Source: Reinekea blandensis MED297 (GTDB lineage Bacteria; Pseudomonadota; Gammaproteobacteria; Pseudomonadales; Natronospirillaceae). Taken from it: DNA of 64,000 nt. Numbering within the stretch: position 1 is the first letter of the stretch; every line of letters begins with the position of its first letter. The position numbers and the translations under genes are program-made. The DNA lies in NCBI RefSeq assembly GCF_000153185.1, contig NZ_CH724149.1:1089440-1153439 (forward strand), written 5' to 3'. This document shows, in pieces, positions 52,766 through 63,002 of the stretch. The notes beneath the pieces were generated by a model, which did not search any database, had not been told where the DNA came from, and worked only from the letters and a program-made list of their open reading frames with translations.

Positions 52766-53851
52766 ATGAAAGACTCCATTCACCAGAAACTCACCGAGCT
52801 GACTGAACGTTATGAAGAGCTTGGGCTTTTGTTGTCACAGCCAGACGTGATTTCAGATCAAACCGCCTTTCGTCAGTATTCTCAGGAATACGCCGAACTT
52901 GAAAATGTCGTCCAATGCTTCAGCCGTTACACCGCCTGCGAAGCCGACATTGAAGCCGCGCGCGGTTTGCTCGACGATGAAGACCCTGACATGCGTGAAA
53001 TGGGCAAGGATGAGTTAGCCTCCGCCGAGGCGCTCAGAGAGGAACTGGACGAGCAACTGCAGATTCTTCTGTTGCCGAAAGATCCCAACGATCATAAAAA
53101 CGTGTATCTGGAAGTCCGCGCGGGGACCGGTGGTGACGAGGCCGCCATTTTTTCCGGTGATCTGTTCCGGATGTATTCTCGATACGCTGAAAAAATGGGC
53201 TGGCGGGTCGAAGTGCTGTCAGCAAGCGAAGGCGAGCATGGCGGCTACAAAGAAATCATTTCCCGTTTGAGCGGTGAACGCGTTTACTCGCAGTTAAAGT
53301 TTGAGTCCGGTGCTCATCGGGTACAGCGAGTGCCGGAAACGGAATCACAGGGTCGCATTCATACATCGGCCTGTACAGTGGCTGTCATGCCTGAAGCCGA
53401 CGAACTGGAAAGCATTGAGATCGATAAAAACGATCTTCGTGTCGATACCTTTCGCGCGTCTGGCGCCGGTGGTCAGCACGTTAACAAAACCGATTCGGCG
53501 ATTCGCCTGACGCATTTGCCGACCGGCATCGTTGTCGAGTGTCAGGATGAACGTTCACAGCATAAGAATAAAGCGCGAGCAATGTCGTTGTTGGCCGCAA
53601 AACTGAAAGATGCTCAGGAATCCGCTGCCGCCCGCGAACAGGCCGACCAGCGTAAATCATTGGTCGGTTCCGGTGATCGCTCAGAGCGCATTCGTACTTA
53701 TAATTTTCCTCAGGGTCGTGTCACCGACCATCGCATCAATCTGACGTTGTATAAGCTCGATGAAGTGATCGGCGGACAACTGGATCACATCATTCAACCG
53801 TTGCTGCAGGAGCATCAGGCTCAGTTGTTTGCCGAAATGGGGCAATCGTGA
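52766..53851 (+). CDS. prfA: peptide chain release factor 1
   Basis: The 361-residue product carries the hydrolysis motif [18 protein letters not shown] (GGQ) and the stop-codon recognition motif PxT, here PET in [15 protein letters not shown]. PxT rather than SPF marks RF1 (UAA/UAG) rather than RF2. [17 protein letters not shown] is another family block. Its start is 6 bp after hemA and its stop overlaps prmC by 4 bp, the methyltransferase that modifies the Gln of GGQ. Confidence 0.98.
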   Translation: MKDSIHQKLTELTERYEELGLLLSQPDVISDQTAFRQYSQEYAELENVVQCFSRYTACEADIEAARGLLDDEDPDMREMGKDELASAEALREELDEQLQILLLPKDPNDHKNVYLEVRAGTGGDEAAIFSGDLFRMYSRYAEKMGWRVEVLSASEGEHGGYKEIISRLSGERVYSQLKFESGAHRVQRVPETESQGRIHTSACTVAVMPEADELESIEIDKNDLRVDTFRASGAGGQHVNKTDSAIRLTHLPTGIVVECQDERSQHKNKARAMSLLAAKLKDAQESAAAREQADQRKSLVGSGDRSERIRTYNFPQGRVTDHRINLTLYKLDEVIGGQLDHIIQPLLQEHQAQLFAEMGQS

Positions 53852-54675
53852 GCCGAGCGCTGGGCCAGCTTCGTCGGGTGGCCATTGAGCAGGGCTTAGA
53901 CGCATTGGATGTCGATGTCCTGCTCGCGACTGTTTTAGAGAAACCCCGCAGTTTTCTTTATGCCTGGCCTGAACATGAGTTGAGCGAGGCCCAGCATCAT
54001 CGTTTTCAGGACGGTTGTCAGCGGCGCCTGTCTGGAGAGCCGGTGGCATACATCGTTGGAGAGCGGGAGTTCTGGTCCTTACCGCTGAAAACGGCGCCGC
54101 ATACTCTGATCCCCCGACCCGACACAGAAGTGTTGGTCGAACAAGTGTTAGCCGATGCCCCTGATGGCGAATACCGCTGTGTTGATCTGGGCACCGGGAC
54201 CGGCGCGATCGCGCTGGCACTGAAATCCGAACGACCAAAGTGGCAAGTCGAAGGCATTGATCGAGTCCCCGAGGCGGTGGCCCTGGCTACAGAAAATGCC
54301 CAGCGTCTGGGTCTTGATGTGACGTTTCGTGTCGGGAACTGGTGTGCGGATCTGGCCGATGACAGCATCGACATTCTGGTCTCAAACCCTCCCTACATTG
54401 ATGCCGATGACGAGCATTTGTCACAGGGTGATGTGCGTTTCGAACCGGAAAGTGCGCTGGTGGCTGACCAGCACGGTTTAGCGGATATCTCCATCATCGT
54501 GGATCAGGCTCAGCGCTGCCTTCGACCGGGTGGTGGTGTTTTCATTGAGCATGGTTGGCAGCAAGGGGACGCTGTGCGAGCGTTGCTACAGGATGCTGGC
54601 TTTTTGAGAGTTGATACCCGCCGAGACTATGGCAATCAGGAGCGGGTGACCTTTGGCTGGAAACGGTCGACGTAA
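53848..54675 (+). CDS. prmC: peptide chain release factor N5-glutamine methyltransferase
   Basis: The 275-residue SAM-dependent enzyme methylates the GGQ glutamine of release factors. The SAM loop [14 protein letters not shown] (about residue 111) and catalytic NPPY in [12 protein letters not shown] (about 178) are present. [20 protein letters not shown] is the conserved block before the SAM site. It is translationally coupled to prfA (4-bp overlap), the usual hemA-prfA-prmC arrangement. Confidence 0.96.
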   Translation: MSRALGQLRRVAIEQGLDALDVDVLLATVLEKPRSFLYAWPEHELSEAQHHRFQDGCQRRLSGEPVAYIVGEREFWSLPLKTAPHTLIPRPDTEVLVEQVLADAPDGEYRCVDLGTGTGAIALALKSERPKWQVEGIDRVPEAVALATENAQRLGLDVTFRVGNWCADLADDSIDILVSNPPYIDADDEHLSQGDVRFEPESALVADQHGLADISIIVDQAQRCLRPGGGVFIEHGWQQGDAVRALLQDAGFLRVDTRRDYGNQERVTFGWKRST

Positions 54676-54685
54676 CGCGACCGGA

Positions 54686-55375
54686 TCAGTACATCAGCAG
54701 CATTACCGTGTGGGCGACACACCCGGGGCGACGACAGCCTTCAATCTCAACGGTAATTTCTTCGGTAACTTCCAAACCACGACGTACCGGTGTCACCTCG
54801 ATGACTTTCTTGGTGGCTCGGATGCGTGAGTTGACCTTCACCGGGTAAGGATACCTGACCTGATTCAGCCCCATGTTGACGACCATTTTTGCACCTGGGT
54901 ACGGCGGGGTATCGGCGTTCACGGCATTGGTCAGTTTTGGAATCAGAGACAGCGTCAGAAAGCCATGAGCAATGGTAGAACGGAAAGGGGATTCCGCATT
55001 CGCGCGTTCAGGATCAGTGTGAATCCACTGATGATCGTCGGTGACCGAAGCAAACGCGTCGATCTGTTCTTGGCTGACCGTCATCCACTCACCCACGTAG
55101 ACGGTCTCATTCAGACTTGCGGACAGCGTCTGCAGCATCGAGTTGGCAGCAGAGTTGGTCGCCAACGGCCACTGTTCGGCCGACTGGCCGGTGGTATCGG
55201 ACCCAGCGGTTATTTTTTTCTGATCCAAAGCCCAGCTAAGCCACTGACTGTTCCGGGCGTGGTTCATGGCTTCTGCAAAATACTCACGAAATTGTGGGTT
55301 CAGCAGTTCAAAAAGTTCATCCCGGTTTTTTGCCAATCGGTCACTTTTCTCTTTCAGAAAATCAATAACGCTCAC
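54686..55375 (-). CDS. MaoC-type (R)-specific enoyl-CoA hydratase with N-terminal extension
   Basis: The 229-residue product has a C-terminal hot-dog domain (about residues 85-229) with the hydratase motif DDHQWIHTDPERANAESPF then IAHGFLTLSLIPKL, which carries the catalytic Asp and His. The N-terminal 80 residues are helical (FLKEKSDRLAKNRDELFELLNPQFREYF in outline) and not part of the catalytic domain. It may supply (R)-3-hydroxyacyl-CoA for polyhydroxyalkanoate or act in fatty acid oxidation. It is convergent with prmC, 10 bp apart. Confidence 0.85.
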   Translation of the reverse strand: MSVIDFLKEKSDRLAKNRDELFELLNPQFREYFAEAMNHARNSQWLSWALDQKKITAGSDTTGQSAEQWPLATNSAANSMLQTLSASLNETVYVGEWMTVSQEQIDAFASVTDDHQWIHTDPERANAESPFRSTIAHGFLTLSLIPKLTNAVNADTPPYPGAKMVVNMGLNQVRYPYPVKVNSRIRATKKVIEVTPVRRGLEVTEEITVEIEGCRRPGCVAHTVMLLMY

Positions 55376-55649
55376 TCATCAAATCCTTTGTTGAATCAGT
55401 TTCACAGCAGGGGCGCTCAGGTACTGTTCAATAGCGTGAAATTATAAAGCCTTATCAGAGTGCTTGAAATGGCCTGAAAATTAATATACGGCTGTGTTTT
55501 AAAGCGGTGTGAACGTGTTGAAAACCAAGCCAGGCGGGGGGTATCGCTATTATGTGTAATCTGAGCAGACACTTATGAGCCCGACGCAACAGTGTTGGCT
55601 TGGTTTTTTCTCGTTTTTGATGGCCGTTAATCCACGAAAAGCATCGGTT
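55376..55649. other. intergenic region between MaoC and hydroxyacid dehydrogenase genes
   Basis: This 274-bp stretch has no gene. Its notable content is the long inverted repeat with a T-tract at 55521-55609, listed separately. The part nearest 55376 should contain the promoter of the MaoC gene. Confidence 0.6.
55521..55609 (+). ncRNA. candidate structured RNA or long hairpin
   Basis: AAAACCAAGCCA (55521-55532) and TGGCTTGGTTTT (55596-55607) are perfect 12-bp inverted repeats, 63 nt apart, and the right arm runs into extra T residues. Read on the plus strand this is an RNA of about 90 nt closed by a long terminal stem with a U-tract. A weak TTGAAA / TATACG pair lies upstream (55463-55490) with a short spacer. 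No known RNA family was recognised. Confidence 0.35.
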
Positions 55650-56612
55650 TTACCGAGAACCGGCCAGGTTGTTAACCGGGTTTCCCTCTGAAAAATCGGC
55701 AATTTTTTGAAGGATTTGTCCGATCAAATTGTTCATCGCTTCGTCCGAAGCCCAGGCAATGTGCGGCGTAATGATAACGTTCGGCAGCGCTTGCAGGGCC
55801 CAGATGAGGGCATCCTCAGCAGGGGGCTCGACCGAAGCAACGTCCAGCGCGGCGCCGGCAATATCGCCGTTTTTAAGCGCATGCAACAGGTCCGTTTCAT
55901 TGACCAGGTCACCCCGACCGGTGTTGATGAGTAAAGCTGTCGGTTTCATCCAGCTCAAGGTTTCCTGGTTGATCAACTGATAGGTGTCATCTGTCAGCGG
56001 GCAGTGTAACGACACCACGTCAGCGTCACGCAGTGCTGATTCAAAGGCGATGTATCCGGGTCGTACGGGGTCGGCACCGCGATGCTCGGCAAAGCAGACG
56101 TCCATACCCAGTGCACTGGCCAGATCGGCGACGGCAGAACCAAGAGTGCCGCGCCCAAGAATAGTTAACCGTTTGCCGTGTAGGGTACTGATTGGGCTGA
56201 GCAGGTCACAGAAAAACGGGCTTTGACTCCATGAACGGCGTTCATTCGCTTCCAGATAGGTTCGCAGTTGGCGGCTAAGCGCGAGCATCAACATCAGTGT
56301 GTGTTCGGCCACGGAGTGGGTTCCGTAATCGGTGGCATTGACCACCTGGATCTGATGGTCACGACAGGCGTCCAGATCAATATTGTTGGTACCGGTCGCG
56401 GTGACGGCGATCAGTTTCAGTTGAGGCAACTGGCTGATCAGATCTCGATCAATGACGACCTTGTTGGTGACAATAATATCGGCATTTTGACACCTTGAAA
56501 GTCGCTGATCCGGCGTCGTTTTCCCGTATTCTTTCCAATCGGTCACAGCCGAGGGTGGTTCAAATGTGATGTGTGTCGGAAAGGTCGCACGATCCAGAAA
56601 TACCGCTTTCAT
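55650..56612 (-). CDS. D-2-hydroxyacid dehydrogenase (glycerate dehydrogenase-like)
   Basis: The 320-residue NAD-dependent enzyme has a Rossmann motif ILGRGTLGSAVADLASALGM, the catalytic Arg in LINTGRGDLVNE, Glu in DVASVEPP and His in NVIITPHIAWAS. The layout resembles glycerate dehydrogenase (HprA), which reduces hydroxypyruvate, but related D-isomer enzymes cannot be excluded. VTATGTNNIDLDACRDHQIQV and HSVAEHTLMLMLAL are family blocks. It is a single-gene unit, divergent from the HAD-like gene. Confidence 0.88.
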   Translation of the reverse strand: MKAVFLDRATFPTHITFEPPSAVTDWKEYGKTTPDQRLSRCQNADIIVTNKVVIDRDLISQLPQLKLIAVTATGTNNIDLDACRDHQIQVVNATDYGTHSVAEHTLMLMLALSRQLRTYLEANERRSWSQSPFFCDLLSPISTLHGKRLTILGRGTLGSAVADLASALGMDVCFAEHRGADPVRPGYIAFESALRDADVVSLHCPLTDDTYQLINQETLSWMKPTALLINTGRGDLVNETDLLHALKNGDIAGAALDVASVEPPAEDALIWALQALPNVIITPHIAWASDEAMNNLIGQILQKIADFSEGNPVNNLAGSR

Positions 56613-56773
56613 AGCATTACCGTTTTATTTAGGATGTTTTGAAGACTCGAGCTTGAGCAGAGCAAATCTGCCCTTGTAGATGTTAAAAAACCCGGGTCTG
56701 TTCAGTTCACTGAGACCACAAGAATAACAGATAACCAGACGTATGATCTGGATAGCAAGACGGAGTAGGAAAC

Positions 56774-57403
56774 ATGCGGTTAATGGTGTTTGATCTTGAC
56801 ACAGCCTTGTGTCAGGCAAGTACCATGGACGGGCTGGCTATGGCCAGCGCAATTCAGGATCTCACGGAGCGAAGTATCAGTCCTGAATCAATTCATTCAA
56901 TCAGTGATTTTAAATCCATCTGGTATCAAGCTACCGGGGTTTTGCCTTCGGCGAGCGAGTTGAAGGCGCTGCGGGAACGGTTCGCCTTTCATCTTAGACG
57001 TCAGTTTATTATTCGGCCCAGTGTGGTGTCGGCCAATTACCCGATGATCGACGTGGTCAATCGGTTACAGAATCATCCTGAGACGGCCGTTGCATTGGTG
57101 TCTGCGGCCTCAGAATCGGCCGTCGCGCTTAAGGTGAGAGCCATCGGGTTGCAATGTGATGCGTTGCCAATCGCAACGGGTGATGACTCAGACCACGCCG
57201 ACGGGCTTCTTAAAGTCGTTCAGGTTCGAGTGCGCAGAGGCTTTGGTTTTCGGTTTGATCAGGCCACGTTGGTCGCAGGTTCCGAGTGGCAGCCAGCAGC
57301 CGATCGACACAAAATGGAGCTTTATTCACCGGCCAAGTTTGCCACCCATTACGTTAAAGCACCGCGTTCCAACCTCTTTAAGCGGGCCCGCCTTGGGGCA
57401 TAA
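56774..57403 (+). CDS. hypothetical HAD-like protein with altered motifs
   Basis: The 209-residue product opens MRLMVFDLDTALCQAS, which looks like the DxD start of the haloacid dehalogenase superfamily, but the usual DGTL is replaced by TALC. VALVSAASESAVALKV could be motif II (Ser). No convincing motif III Lys or motif IV acidic pair was found; GDDSDHADG is the nearest. The rest does not resemble any family I know. It lies alone between a dehydrogenase and a chemoreceptor. It may be a degenerate phosphatase with a binding role, or an unrelated protein. Confidence 0.5.
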   Translation: MRLMVFDLDTALCQASTMDGLAMASAIQDLTERSISPESIHSISDFKSIWYQATGVLPSASELKALRERFAFHLRRQFIIRPSVVSANYPMIDVVNRLQNHPETAVALVSAASESAVALKVRAIGLQCDALPIATGDDSDHADGLLKVVQVRVRRGFGFRFDQATLVAGSEWQPAADRHKMELYSPAKFATHYVKAPRSNLFKRARLGA

Positions 57404-57414
57404 GTTCAGTAAAG

Positions 57415-57448
57415 CCGGGCCCTTAACAAACCATTGTTAACGGCCCGG
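57415..57448 (-). terminator. long hairpin between the HAD-like gene and the chemoreceptor gene
   Basis: CCGGGCC...TTAACAA and TTGTTAA...GGCCCGG pair almost perfectly across a short loop, giving a stem of about 15 bp. Leftward it is followed by CTTTACT, so it fits as terminator of the chemoreceptor gene and may also stop the convergent one. Confidence 0.65.
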
Positions 57449-57454
57449 ATTCGA

Positions 57455-59302
57455 TCAGGTTCGGAAACCTTTCAAATGCGCCTGCACACGTTCGCCCAGT
57501 TCATTCAGCTGCTCCGACAGGTGATACGCCGATTCCACATTTTCTGACAGTTGTTGAGACTCCTGCTGTATCGTTTGAGTGATGCGGTTGATTTCTTCCG
57601 TGGCGGTATTCTGCTCACGTGCCGCTTCAGAAATGGTCACCGCCTGGTGATTGATGTCTGTGATAACCTGCTTGATGGTTTCCTGGCTGTGTGACACCGC
57701 TTCGGCTGTCGACATGGTTTCTTCAACCAGGGTTTTACTGGTATCCATCTGCGTGACGGCGGATCGAGTATGCTCCCCGAGCGCTTCGATCATGGTCTGG
57801 ATTTCGCCAGTGGCTTCGTGCGTGCGCTGTGACAGTGAGCGAACCTCGTCAGCAACGACGGCAAACCCTCGTCCCTGTTCACCGGCACGAGCCGCTTCAA
57901 TGGCTGCATTCAGGGCCAAAAGGTTGGTTTGCTCAGCGATTCCCTGAATCGTCGTCAGAATCGAGTTGATCTGCTGTGCATGCTCATTCAGTTTTGAAAT
58001 AACGCCCGTGGTGTTGTCGATCTGTTCAGTCAGGCTGCGCATGCGCTGACGGTTGTTCGAGGCATTGGTTTCACTGTTATCCGACTCTTTCTGAGCCTCC
58101 TCCGCGGATTCCGCCGTAATTCGAGCGTTTTCGGCCACCGTTGCCGAGGTTGACGACATTTCATGGATGGCCGCCGCGACCTGAGTGATTTCATCCTGTT
58201 GCTTCTGAATGGACAGATTGTTTTCACTCGCTGCCGAGTTGGACTGTTGAGACAGTTCCAGCAGTTGTGCCGACGAGTCAACCACATCGATGACCAGGTG
58301 ATGAATGGAATCAACGAACTGATTAAACGACGTACTCAGATGGCCGATTTCATCTTTACTGATCACATCAAGCCGTTTGGTCAGGTCAGCATCACCGTCG
58401 GCAATGTCTTCCAGCGCATTTTTCAAGGCGTCCAATGGTTTCAGCAGCAGCCCGATGGCCACGCTCACCGCCAGGGTAACCAACCCAATGATGATCAAGG
58501 ACAGAATCCAGCTTCGGGTCGCCAGACTGGTCAGCTCTGCCAGGGCTTCTTTGCGATCGACGGTAATGATGATTTGCCAAGGCGTACCGTCGACGGCAAA
58601 CGATGCCCCGAGCAACGGCTGTGAATCTGTTTTGAGGGTCGATACCTGCTCACCGAGGCCAGTTGTATCCATCAGACTGTTAAGCGGCTGGCCGACCTGC
58701 TCGCTGTCTGGGTGTATCAGAATATTATTGTCAGCATCCACCATGATGGCGATACCAGACACACCAAGGCTTACGTCCAACACTTCGTTGGCGATCTGAG
58801 TCATGGCAATGTCCGCTGCGATAACGCCAATGGCCGTAGGCTGAGCAAAGGATAAGACCAGTGCGCCACTGCTGGCATCAACATAGGGTTCTGTCAGGAT
58901 GGGGCCATTTTGTTGTGTCGCCTGCTGATACCAGGGCCGGGTGCGAGGATCGTAATCGTCCGGAAGGCTTTCCTGTGGGAACATGATCATTTCGCCGTCG
59001 CGGGTCCCGAAGTACATGTAGAGGAAATCGCCGGACTGTTGGCCCTGTTCCAAAATTTGATTGTGACTCGAGCGAATCTCCGAAAACCCGGATGCCGCGT
59101 CCAAAATGGTCCGTTTGGCTTCGATCCAGTCAGCGACAAACCCGGCAAGATTGTCACCCACCCGTGCAATGTCGTTGTTTGCGGAGTTGATGACACGGGT
59201 TTTGGCTTGTTGATAATTCAAAAAAGAATACGCCGCTAACAAGACGAGGACGACTATGGCGGTAGAGAAGGTCAGTTTCTGTTTAACGCTCAACGGTTTC
59301 AT
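57455..59302 (-). CDS. methyl-accepting chemotaxis protein, dCache-type sensor
   Basis: The 615-residue product has a first membrane helix at about residues 10-28 and a periplasmic double-Cache-like domain ([54 protein letters not shown]). A second helix lies at about 268-290, then HAMP ([21 protein letters not shown]) and the signalling domain with its hairpin tip [32 protein letters not shown] in outline. DPRTRPWY is usual in Cache domains that bind small molecules such as amino acids. No C-terminal CheR pentapeptide is seen (ends KGFRT). Confidence 0.94.
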   Translation of the reverse strand: MKPLSVKQKLTFSTAIVVLVLLAAYSFLNYQQAKTRVINSANNDIARVGDNLAGFVADWIEAKRTILDAASGFSEIRSSHNQILEQGQQSGDFLYMYFGTRDGEMIMFPQESLPDDYDPRTRPWYQQATQQNGPILTEPYVDASSGALVLSFAQPTAIGVIAADIAMTQIANEVLDVSLGVSGIAIMVDADNNILIHPDSEQVGQPLNSLMDTTGLGEQVSTLKTDSQPLLGASFAVDGTPWQIIITVDRKEALAELTSLATRSWILSLIIIGLVTLAVSVAIGLLLKPLDALKNALEDIADGDADLTKRLDVISKDEIGHLSTSFNQFVDSIHHLVIDVVDSSAQLLELSQQSNSAASENNLSIQKQQDEITQVAAAIHEMSSTSATVAENARITAESAEEAQKESDNSETNASNNRQRMRSLTEQIDNTTGVISKLNEHAQQINSILTTIQGIAEQTNLLALNAAIEAARAGEQGRGFAVVADEVRSLSQRTHEATGEIQTMIEALGEHTRSAVTQMDTSKTLVEETMSTAEAVSHSQETIKQVITDINHQAVTISEAAREQNTATEEINRITQTIQQESQQLSENVESAYHLSEQLNELGERVQAHLKGFRT

Positions 59303-59399
59303 AGCAGGGGGCCCTTACTGCAATAAAAAGGATGATGGGATTGGAGACGTTATCGGAGATCTGACTGAAAAGTTTAGACGATTCTAATGGAGGCGTATA

Positions 59400-59438
59400 A
59401 AAAATGTACGGCAGGGCGGTGATTACCGCCGCTGCCGT
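59400..59438 (-). terminator. rho-independent terminator of ackA-pta
   Basis: ACGGCAG-GGCGGT (59408-59420), loop GATT and ACCGCC-G-CTGCCGT (to 59438) form a long GC-rich stem. Read leftward it is followed by ACATTTTTTATA. It lies 12 bp after the pta stop. Confidence 0.88.
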
Positions 59439-59449
59439 AGGGGGGCAGG

Positions 59450-61609
59450 TTAGCTGTTGGTCATCTGATCAGCCTGGATGGCTGTCAATGCGATGGTGTA
59501 GACAATGTCCTCCACCAGGGCGCCACGCGAGAGGTCGTTGACCGGTTTGCGCAAGCCCTGCAGCATCGGGCCGATACTGACCACATTGGCACTGCGTTGA
59601 ACGGCCTTGTAGGTCGTGTTGCCGGTATTCAGGTCCGGGAACACATAGACAGTGGCTCGCCCCGCAACTTTGCTGTCCGGCGCTTTGCTGGCCGCAACCG
59701 ATGGGGTGCTGGCCGCGTCGTACTGTAGCGGTCCGTCGATCAGCAGATCCGGGCGGAGTTCTTTGGCAATTCGGGTGGCTTCGCGTACTTTCTCGACATC
59801 GCTGCCGCTGCCCGATTGTCCGGTCGAATACGAGATCATCGCAATGCGCGGTTCAATGCCAAAGGCTTTTGCGGAATCGCCCGACTGGATAGCAATTTCG
59901 GCCAGTTGTTCTGCGTTCGGGTCGGGGTTGATGGCGCAATCGCCATAAACAACGGCCTGGTCTGGCAACAGCATGAAGAATACGGAGGAGACCAGTGAGC
60001 TGTCCGGACGCGTTTTAACCAACTGCAGCGCCGGTCGAACGGTATTGGCGGTGGTGTTGACCGCACCACTGACCAGTCCGTCCACTTCATCCCGCGCCAA
60101 CATCATGGTGCCCAGTACAATCGGGTCTTCGAGTTGGGCTTCTGCCATTGGGGCCGTCAGGCCTTTGTGTTTACGCAGCTCGACCATGGGCTCAATGTAT
60201 TTGGGTCGGGCTTTTTCCGGATCAATGATTTCAATGGACGGCGGCAACACGATGTTCTGCGTTTGCGCGACGCGATGAATTTCATCCGGGTTGCCCAACA
60301 ACACACAGTGCGCAATGCCTTTTTCATGGCAGATGGCGGCTGCGGTAATGGTGCGCGGCTCATTACCCTCTGGCAGAATGATCCGTTTGGCGGCTTTACG
60401 GGCGCTTTTCACGACCAGGTGTCGGAAGGCCGGTGGCGACAATCGTCGTTCGCCCACCACTTCGGCACGTTCGGCCAGCCATTTGGCATTGATGGATGAC
60501 GCCACGGCTTCCATGACGCTTTCCATGCGGGAAATGTCATCGGCCGGAACTTCAGTGTTCATTGAGTTCAGGTACTGAGCTGAGCTGAAGGTGTTGAGGT
60601 TCGAGGTCAACACCGGCAGGCCGGTGGCAAAGGCGGAGTGACACAGTTGCATAACCGAGTCTTCCGGTTTGATACCACCGGTTAAAATAACCCCGGCCAG
60701 TGGTACGCCATTGAGCGCCGCCATCGAGGACGCCATCAGAATGTCGTCACGGTCACCCGGTGTCACAACCAAGGTCCCCGCTTTCAGGGTGTGCAGCATG
60801 TTTGGCATGGTGCGGGCACAGACGGTGATGCTCTGGACCCGACGCTCCTTGATCTGGCCGGCATTGATGATGTCTGCACCCAGGTGTTCAGCAACATCGA
60901 TCGTTCGCGGGGCAACCAGAAGCGGATTCCAGGCGACTGCACCGATCAGTTTAAACGAGTCACCCTGGAAGACCGGCAATACGGCTTCCAGTTCGTCAAT
61001 GGAGCGGGATTTCGCTGTGCGGTGACGATCGGCTTCATCGGGCTCCTCTTCAGCAATCACCTGCTGAGAAGCCGGCTCTGGTGCGCCGACTTTGTTCAGA
61101 ATGCAGCCGATAACGCTCTTATGATTCACCCCACCAAAGAGGCTGGCCGTCATTTTAATGCGTTCATTCAACTGCGCCGAGCTGTCTTTGTTTTTCGCCG
61201 ACACCAGAATCACATCCGCATCCAGCGCCTTCGCCATGTTGCGGTTCAGTTCTGCAATGTAGTTTTCATCGGCAACCGGGACCAAGCCTTCGACAATCAG
61301 GATGTCAGCGCCTTCACCAGAGGATTGCGCAATGGAAATGATGTCTTCCATCAAACGGTCGGTTTGGCCCAGCGCGAGCTGTTGCTGCGCGTGTGAAAGC
61401 TTGATGGGCTTGGCCGGGTTCAGGCCGAGTGTCGCGTTCACCAGGTGTGTGGAACGTTCCGGTTCGGCATCGGGCCCGAACTGTTGCGCGATGGGTTTAC
61501 TGAACGCGACCCGGACGCCAAGTTGTTCCAGCGCCCGCACCAGACCCAGACAGACTGATGTCAGGCCGGTACCGGCCCCAGTCGCTGAGATAAAGTAGGT
61601 ATATTTCAA
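59450..61609 (-). CDS. pta: phosphate acetyltransferase, long three-domain form
   Basis: The 719-residue product interconverts acetyl-CoA and acetyl phosphate. The N-terminal P-loop domain (ISATGAGTGLTSVCLGLVRAL) resembles dethiobiotin synthetase. The middle DRTGG domain has VVTPGDRDDILMASSMAALNG. The C-terminal catalytic domain (from about residue 390) has IILPEGNEPRTITAAA, MLARDEVDGLVSGAVNTTANTVRPAL and ISYSTGQSGSGSDVEKVREAT. The long form is typical of enterobacteria and other gammaproteobacteria, with regulation through the N-terminus. A charged insert (EEEPDEADRHRTAKSRS) interrupts the N-terminal region. It follows ackA by 21 bp. Confidence 0.96.
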   Translation of the reverse strand: MKYTYFISATGAGTGLTSVCLGLVRALEQLGVRVAFSKPIAQQFGPDAEPERSTHLVNATLGLNPAKPIKLSHAQQQLALGQTDRLMEDIISIAQSSGEGADILIVEGLVPVADENYIAELNRNMAKALDADVILVSAKNKDSSAQLNERIKMTASLFGGVNHKSVIGCILNKVGAPEPASQQVIAEEEPDEADRHRTAKSRSIDELEAVLPVFQGDSFKLIGAVAWNPLLVAPRTIDVAEHLGADIINAGQIKERRVQSITVCARTMPNMLHTLKAGTLVVTPGDRDDILMASSMAALNGVPLAGVILTGGIKPEDSVMQLCHSAFATGLPVLTSNLNTFSSAQYLNSMNTEVPADDISRMESVMEAVASSINAKWLAERAEVVGERRLSPPAFRHLVVKSARKAAKRIILPEGNEPRTITAAAICHEKGIAHCVLLGNPDEIHRVAQTQNIVLPPSIEIIDPEKARPKYIEPMVELRKHKGLTAPMAEAQLEDPIVLGTMMLARDEVDGLVSGAVNTTANTVRPALQLVKTRPDSSLVSSVFFMLLPDQAVVYGDCAINPDPNAEQLAEIAIQSGDSAKAFGIEPRIAMISYSTGQSGSGSDVEKVREATRIAKELRPDLLIDGPLQYDAASTPSVAASKAPDSKVAGRATVYVFPDLNTGNTTYKAVQRSANVVSIGPMLQGLRKPVNDLSRGALVEDIVYTIALTAIQADQMTNS

Positions 61610-61630
61610 AATGTCACTCCACTAGCTGGT

Positions 61631-62809
61631 TTACACCAGCGCTAAGGCTTCTTTAGCAATCATGAGTTCTTCTTTGGTGTTGACCACAATAACCTTGGGT
61701 CCGTTTTCACCGGAAATCACACCGTGCTCGTCACCATTGTCTGCGTTTAACTCACCATTCAGGCTCAGCCCGAAGACTTTCAGGTTGTCGATCACCATGG
61801 CACGCACGGTGCGGGAGTTTTCGCCGATGCCGCCGGTGAAGACCAAGGCATCCAATTGTGGCAGCGAGGCGGCCAGGGCGCCGATCTGACGAGCCAGACG
61901 GAAGCAGAAAACATCCAGGGCCAGCTGTGCTCGTTCATTTCCTTCATTCGCGGCCTGCTCGATGGTGCGCATATCGTTGGACAAGCCGGTCAGGCCGAGC
62001 ATGCCGCTTTCTTTATTGAGCAGGTTGGTAATCTGGTCGATGTCCCAGCCTTTTTGTGCGTGTAGAAACTGGTGCAGGTTCGGATCGACATCGCCGCTTC
62101 GGGTGCCCATCACCAGACCTTCCAATGGGGTCAGCCCCATGGTGGTGTCGACGGAGTGACCATTCACCACAGCAGCGGCCGAGCAGCCGTTACCCAAGTG
62201 AGCGGTGATGATGCCGTGTTGATCGCCGAGGTTCAAACGACGCGCCGCTTCACTGGCAACATACTGATGGCTGATGCCGTGGAAACCGTAACGTCGCACC
62301 GCCAGCTCTTCGTACAACTCGTAAGGCACACCATAAAGGAAGGCTTTCGCTGGTAATGTCTGGTGGAATGCGGTGTCAAAAACAGCAACCTGTGGAATGT
62401 CCGGATACAGTTCCGCAATGGCTTCCATACCGGCCAGGTTTGCCGGGTTGTGCAGCGGCGCCAGTGGAATAACTTTGCGGATTTTGTCCATGACATCGGT
62501 TGAGACGACGACTGGATCGGAGAAGTACTCACCACCATGAACGACCCGGTGTCCAATTGCCATGGGCAGGGTTTCGAGCAGGCCGATCTCGGTCAGTTTG
62601 TCGATGATGACCGACAGCGTGCTGCGGTAGTCACTCTGAGCAAGGTCCAGCGTGGTTTTCTGTCCGGAGTATTTTAACGTCAGGCTGGCATCGTCCCCGC
62701 CCAAGCGCTCAGCGAGACCACTGGCTTGTTCGGTCTCAGAGGTCATATCGAACAGAGAGAATTTAATGGAAGAGCTTCCGGAGTTAATTACTAAGATATT
62801 CTGTGACAT
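61631..62809 (-). CDS. ackA: acetate kinase
   Basis: The 392-residue product makes ATP from acetyl phosphate and ADP. NILVINSGSSSIKFSLF, GHRVVHGGEYF, FDTAFHQTLP, RYGFHGISHQYVA, HLGNGCSAAAVV and FTGGIGENS cover the family's two phosphate sites and active-site His and Arg. Length and order match. It is first in the ackA-pta operon, the acetate overflow and recovery pathway. The 190-bp divergent region before it faces the M23 peptidase gene. Confidence 0.97.
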   Translation of the reverse strand: MSQNILVINSGSSSIKFSLFDMTSETEQASGLAERLGGDDASLTLKYSGQKTTLDLAQSDYRSTLSVIIDKLTEIGLLETLPMAIGHRVVHGGEYFSDPVVVSTDVMDKIRKVIPLAPLHNPANLAGMEAIAELYPDIPQVAVFDTAFHQTLPAKAFLYGVPYELYEELAVRRYGFHGISHQYVASEAARRLNLGDQHGIITAHLGNGCSAAAVVNGHSVDTTMGLTPLEGLVMGTRSGDVDPNLHQFLHAQKGWDIDQITNLLNKESGMLGLTGLSNDMRTIEQAANEGNERAQLALDVFCFRLARQIGALAASLPQLDALVFTGGIGENSRTVRAMVIDNLKVFGLSLNGELNADNGDEHGVISGENGPKVIVVNTKEELMIAKEALALV

Positions 62810-63002
62810 TATCCAGCCTGATTTAAATTGAACATGAATTTATCGGGATTTGACGGTATCCGGGCAATGATCGTAACTATAGTTGACGGTACTGGTTTCT
62901 GTCGTTGCCGGAAAAGTTAGCCGTTTCCAGCGTTACCGTATCCCGTATGACAGATCATGGCGAATCTGAGAGTCCACCATAGTTGTATATTAGAAAGTGT
63001 TA

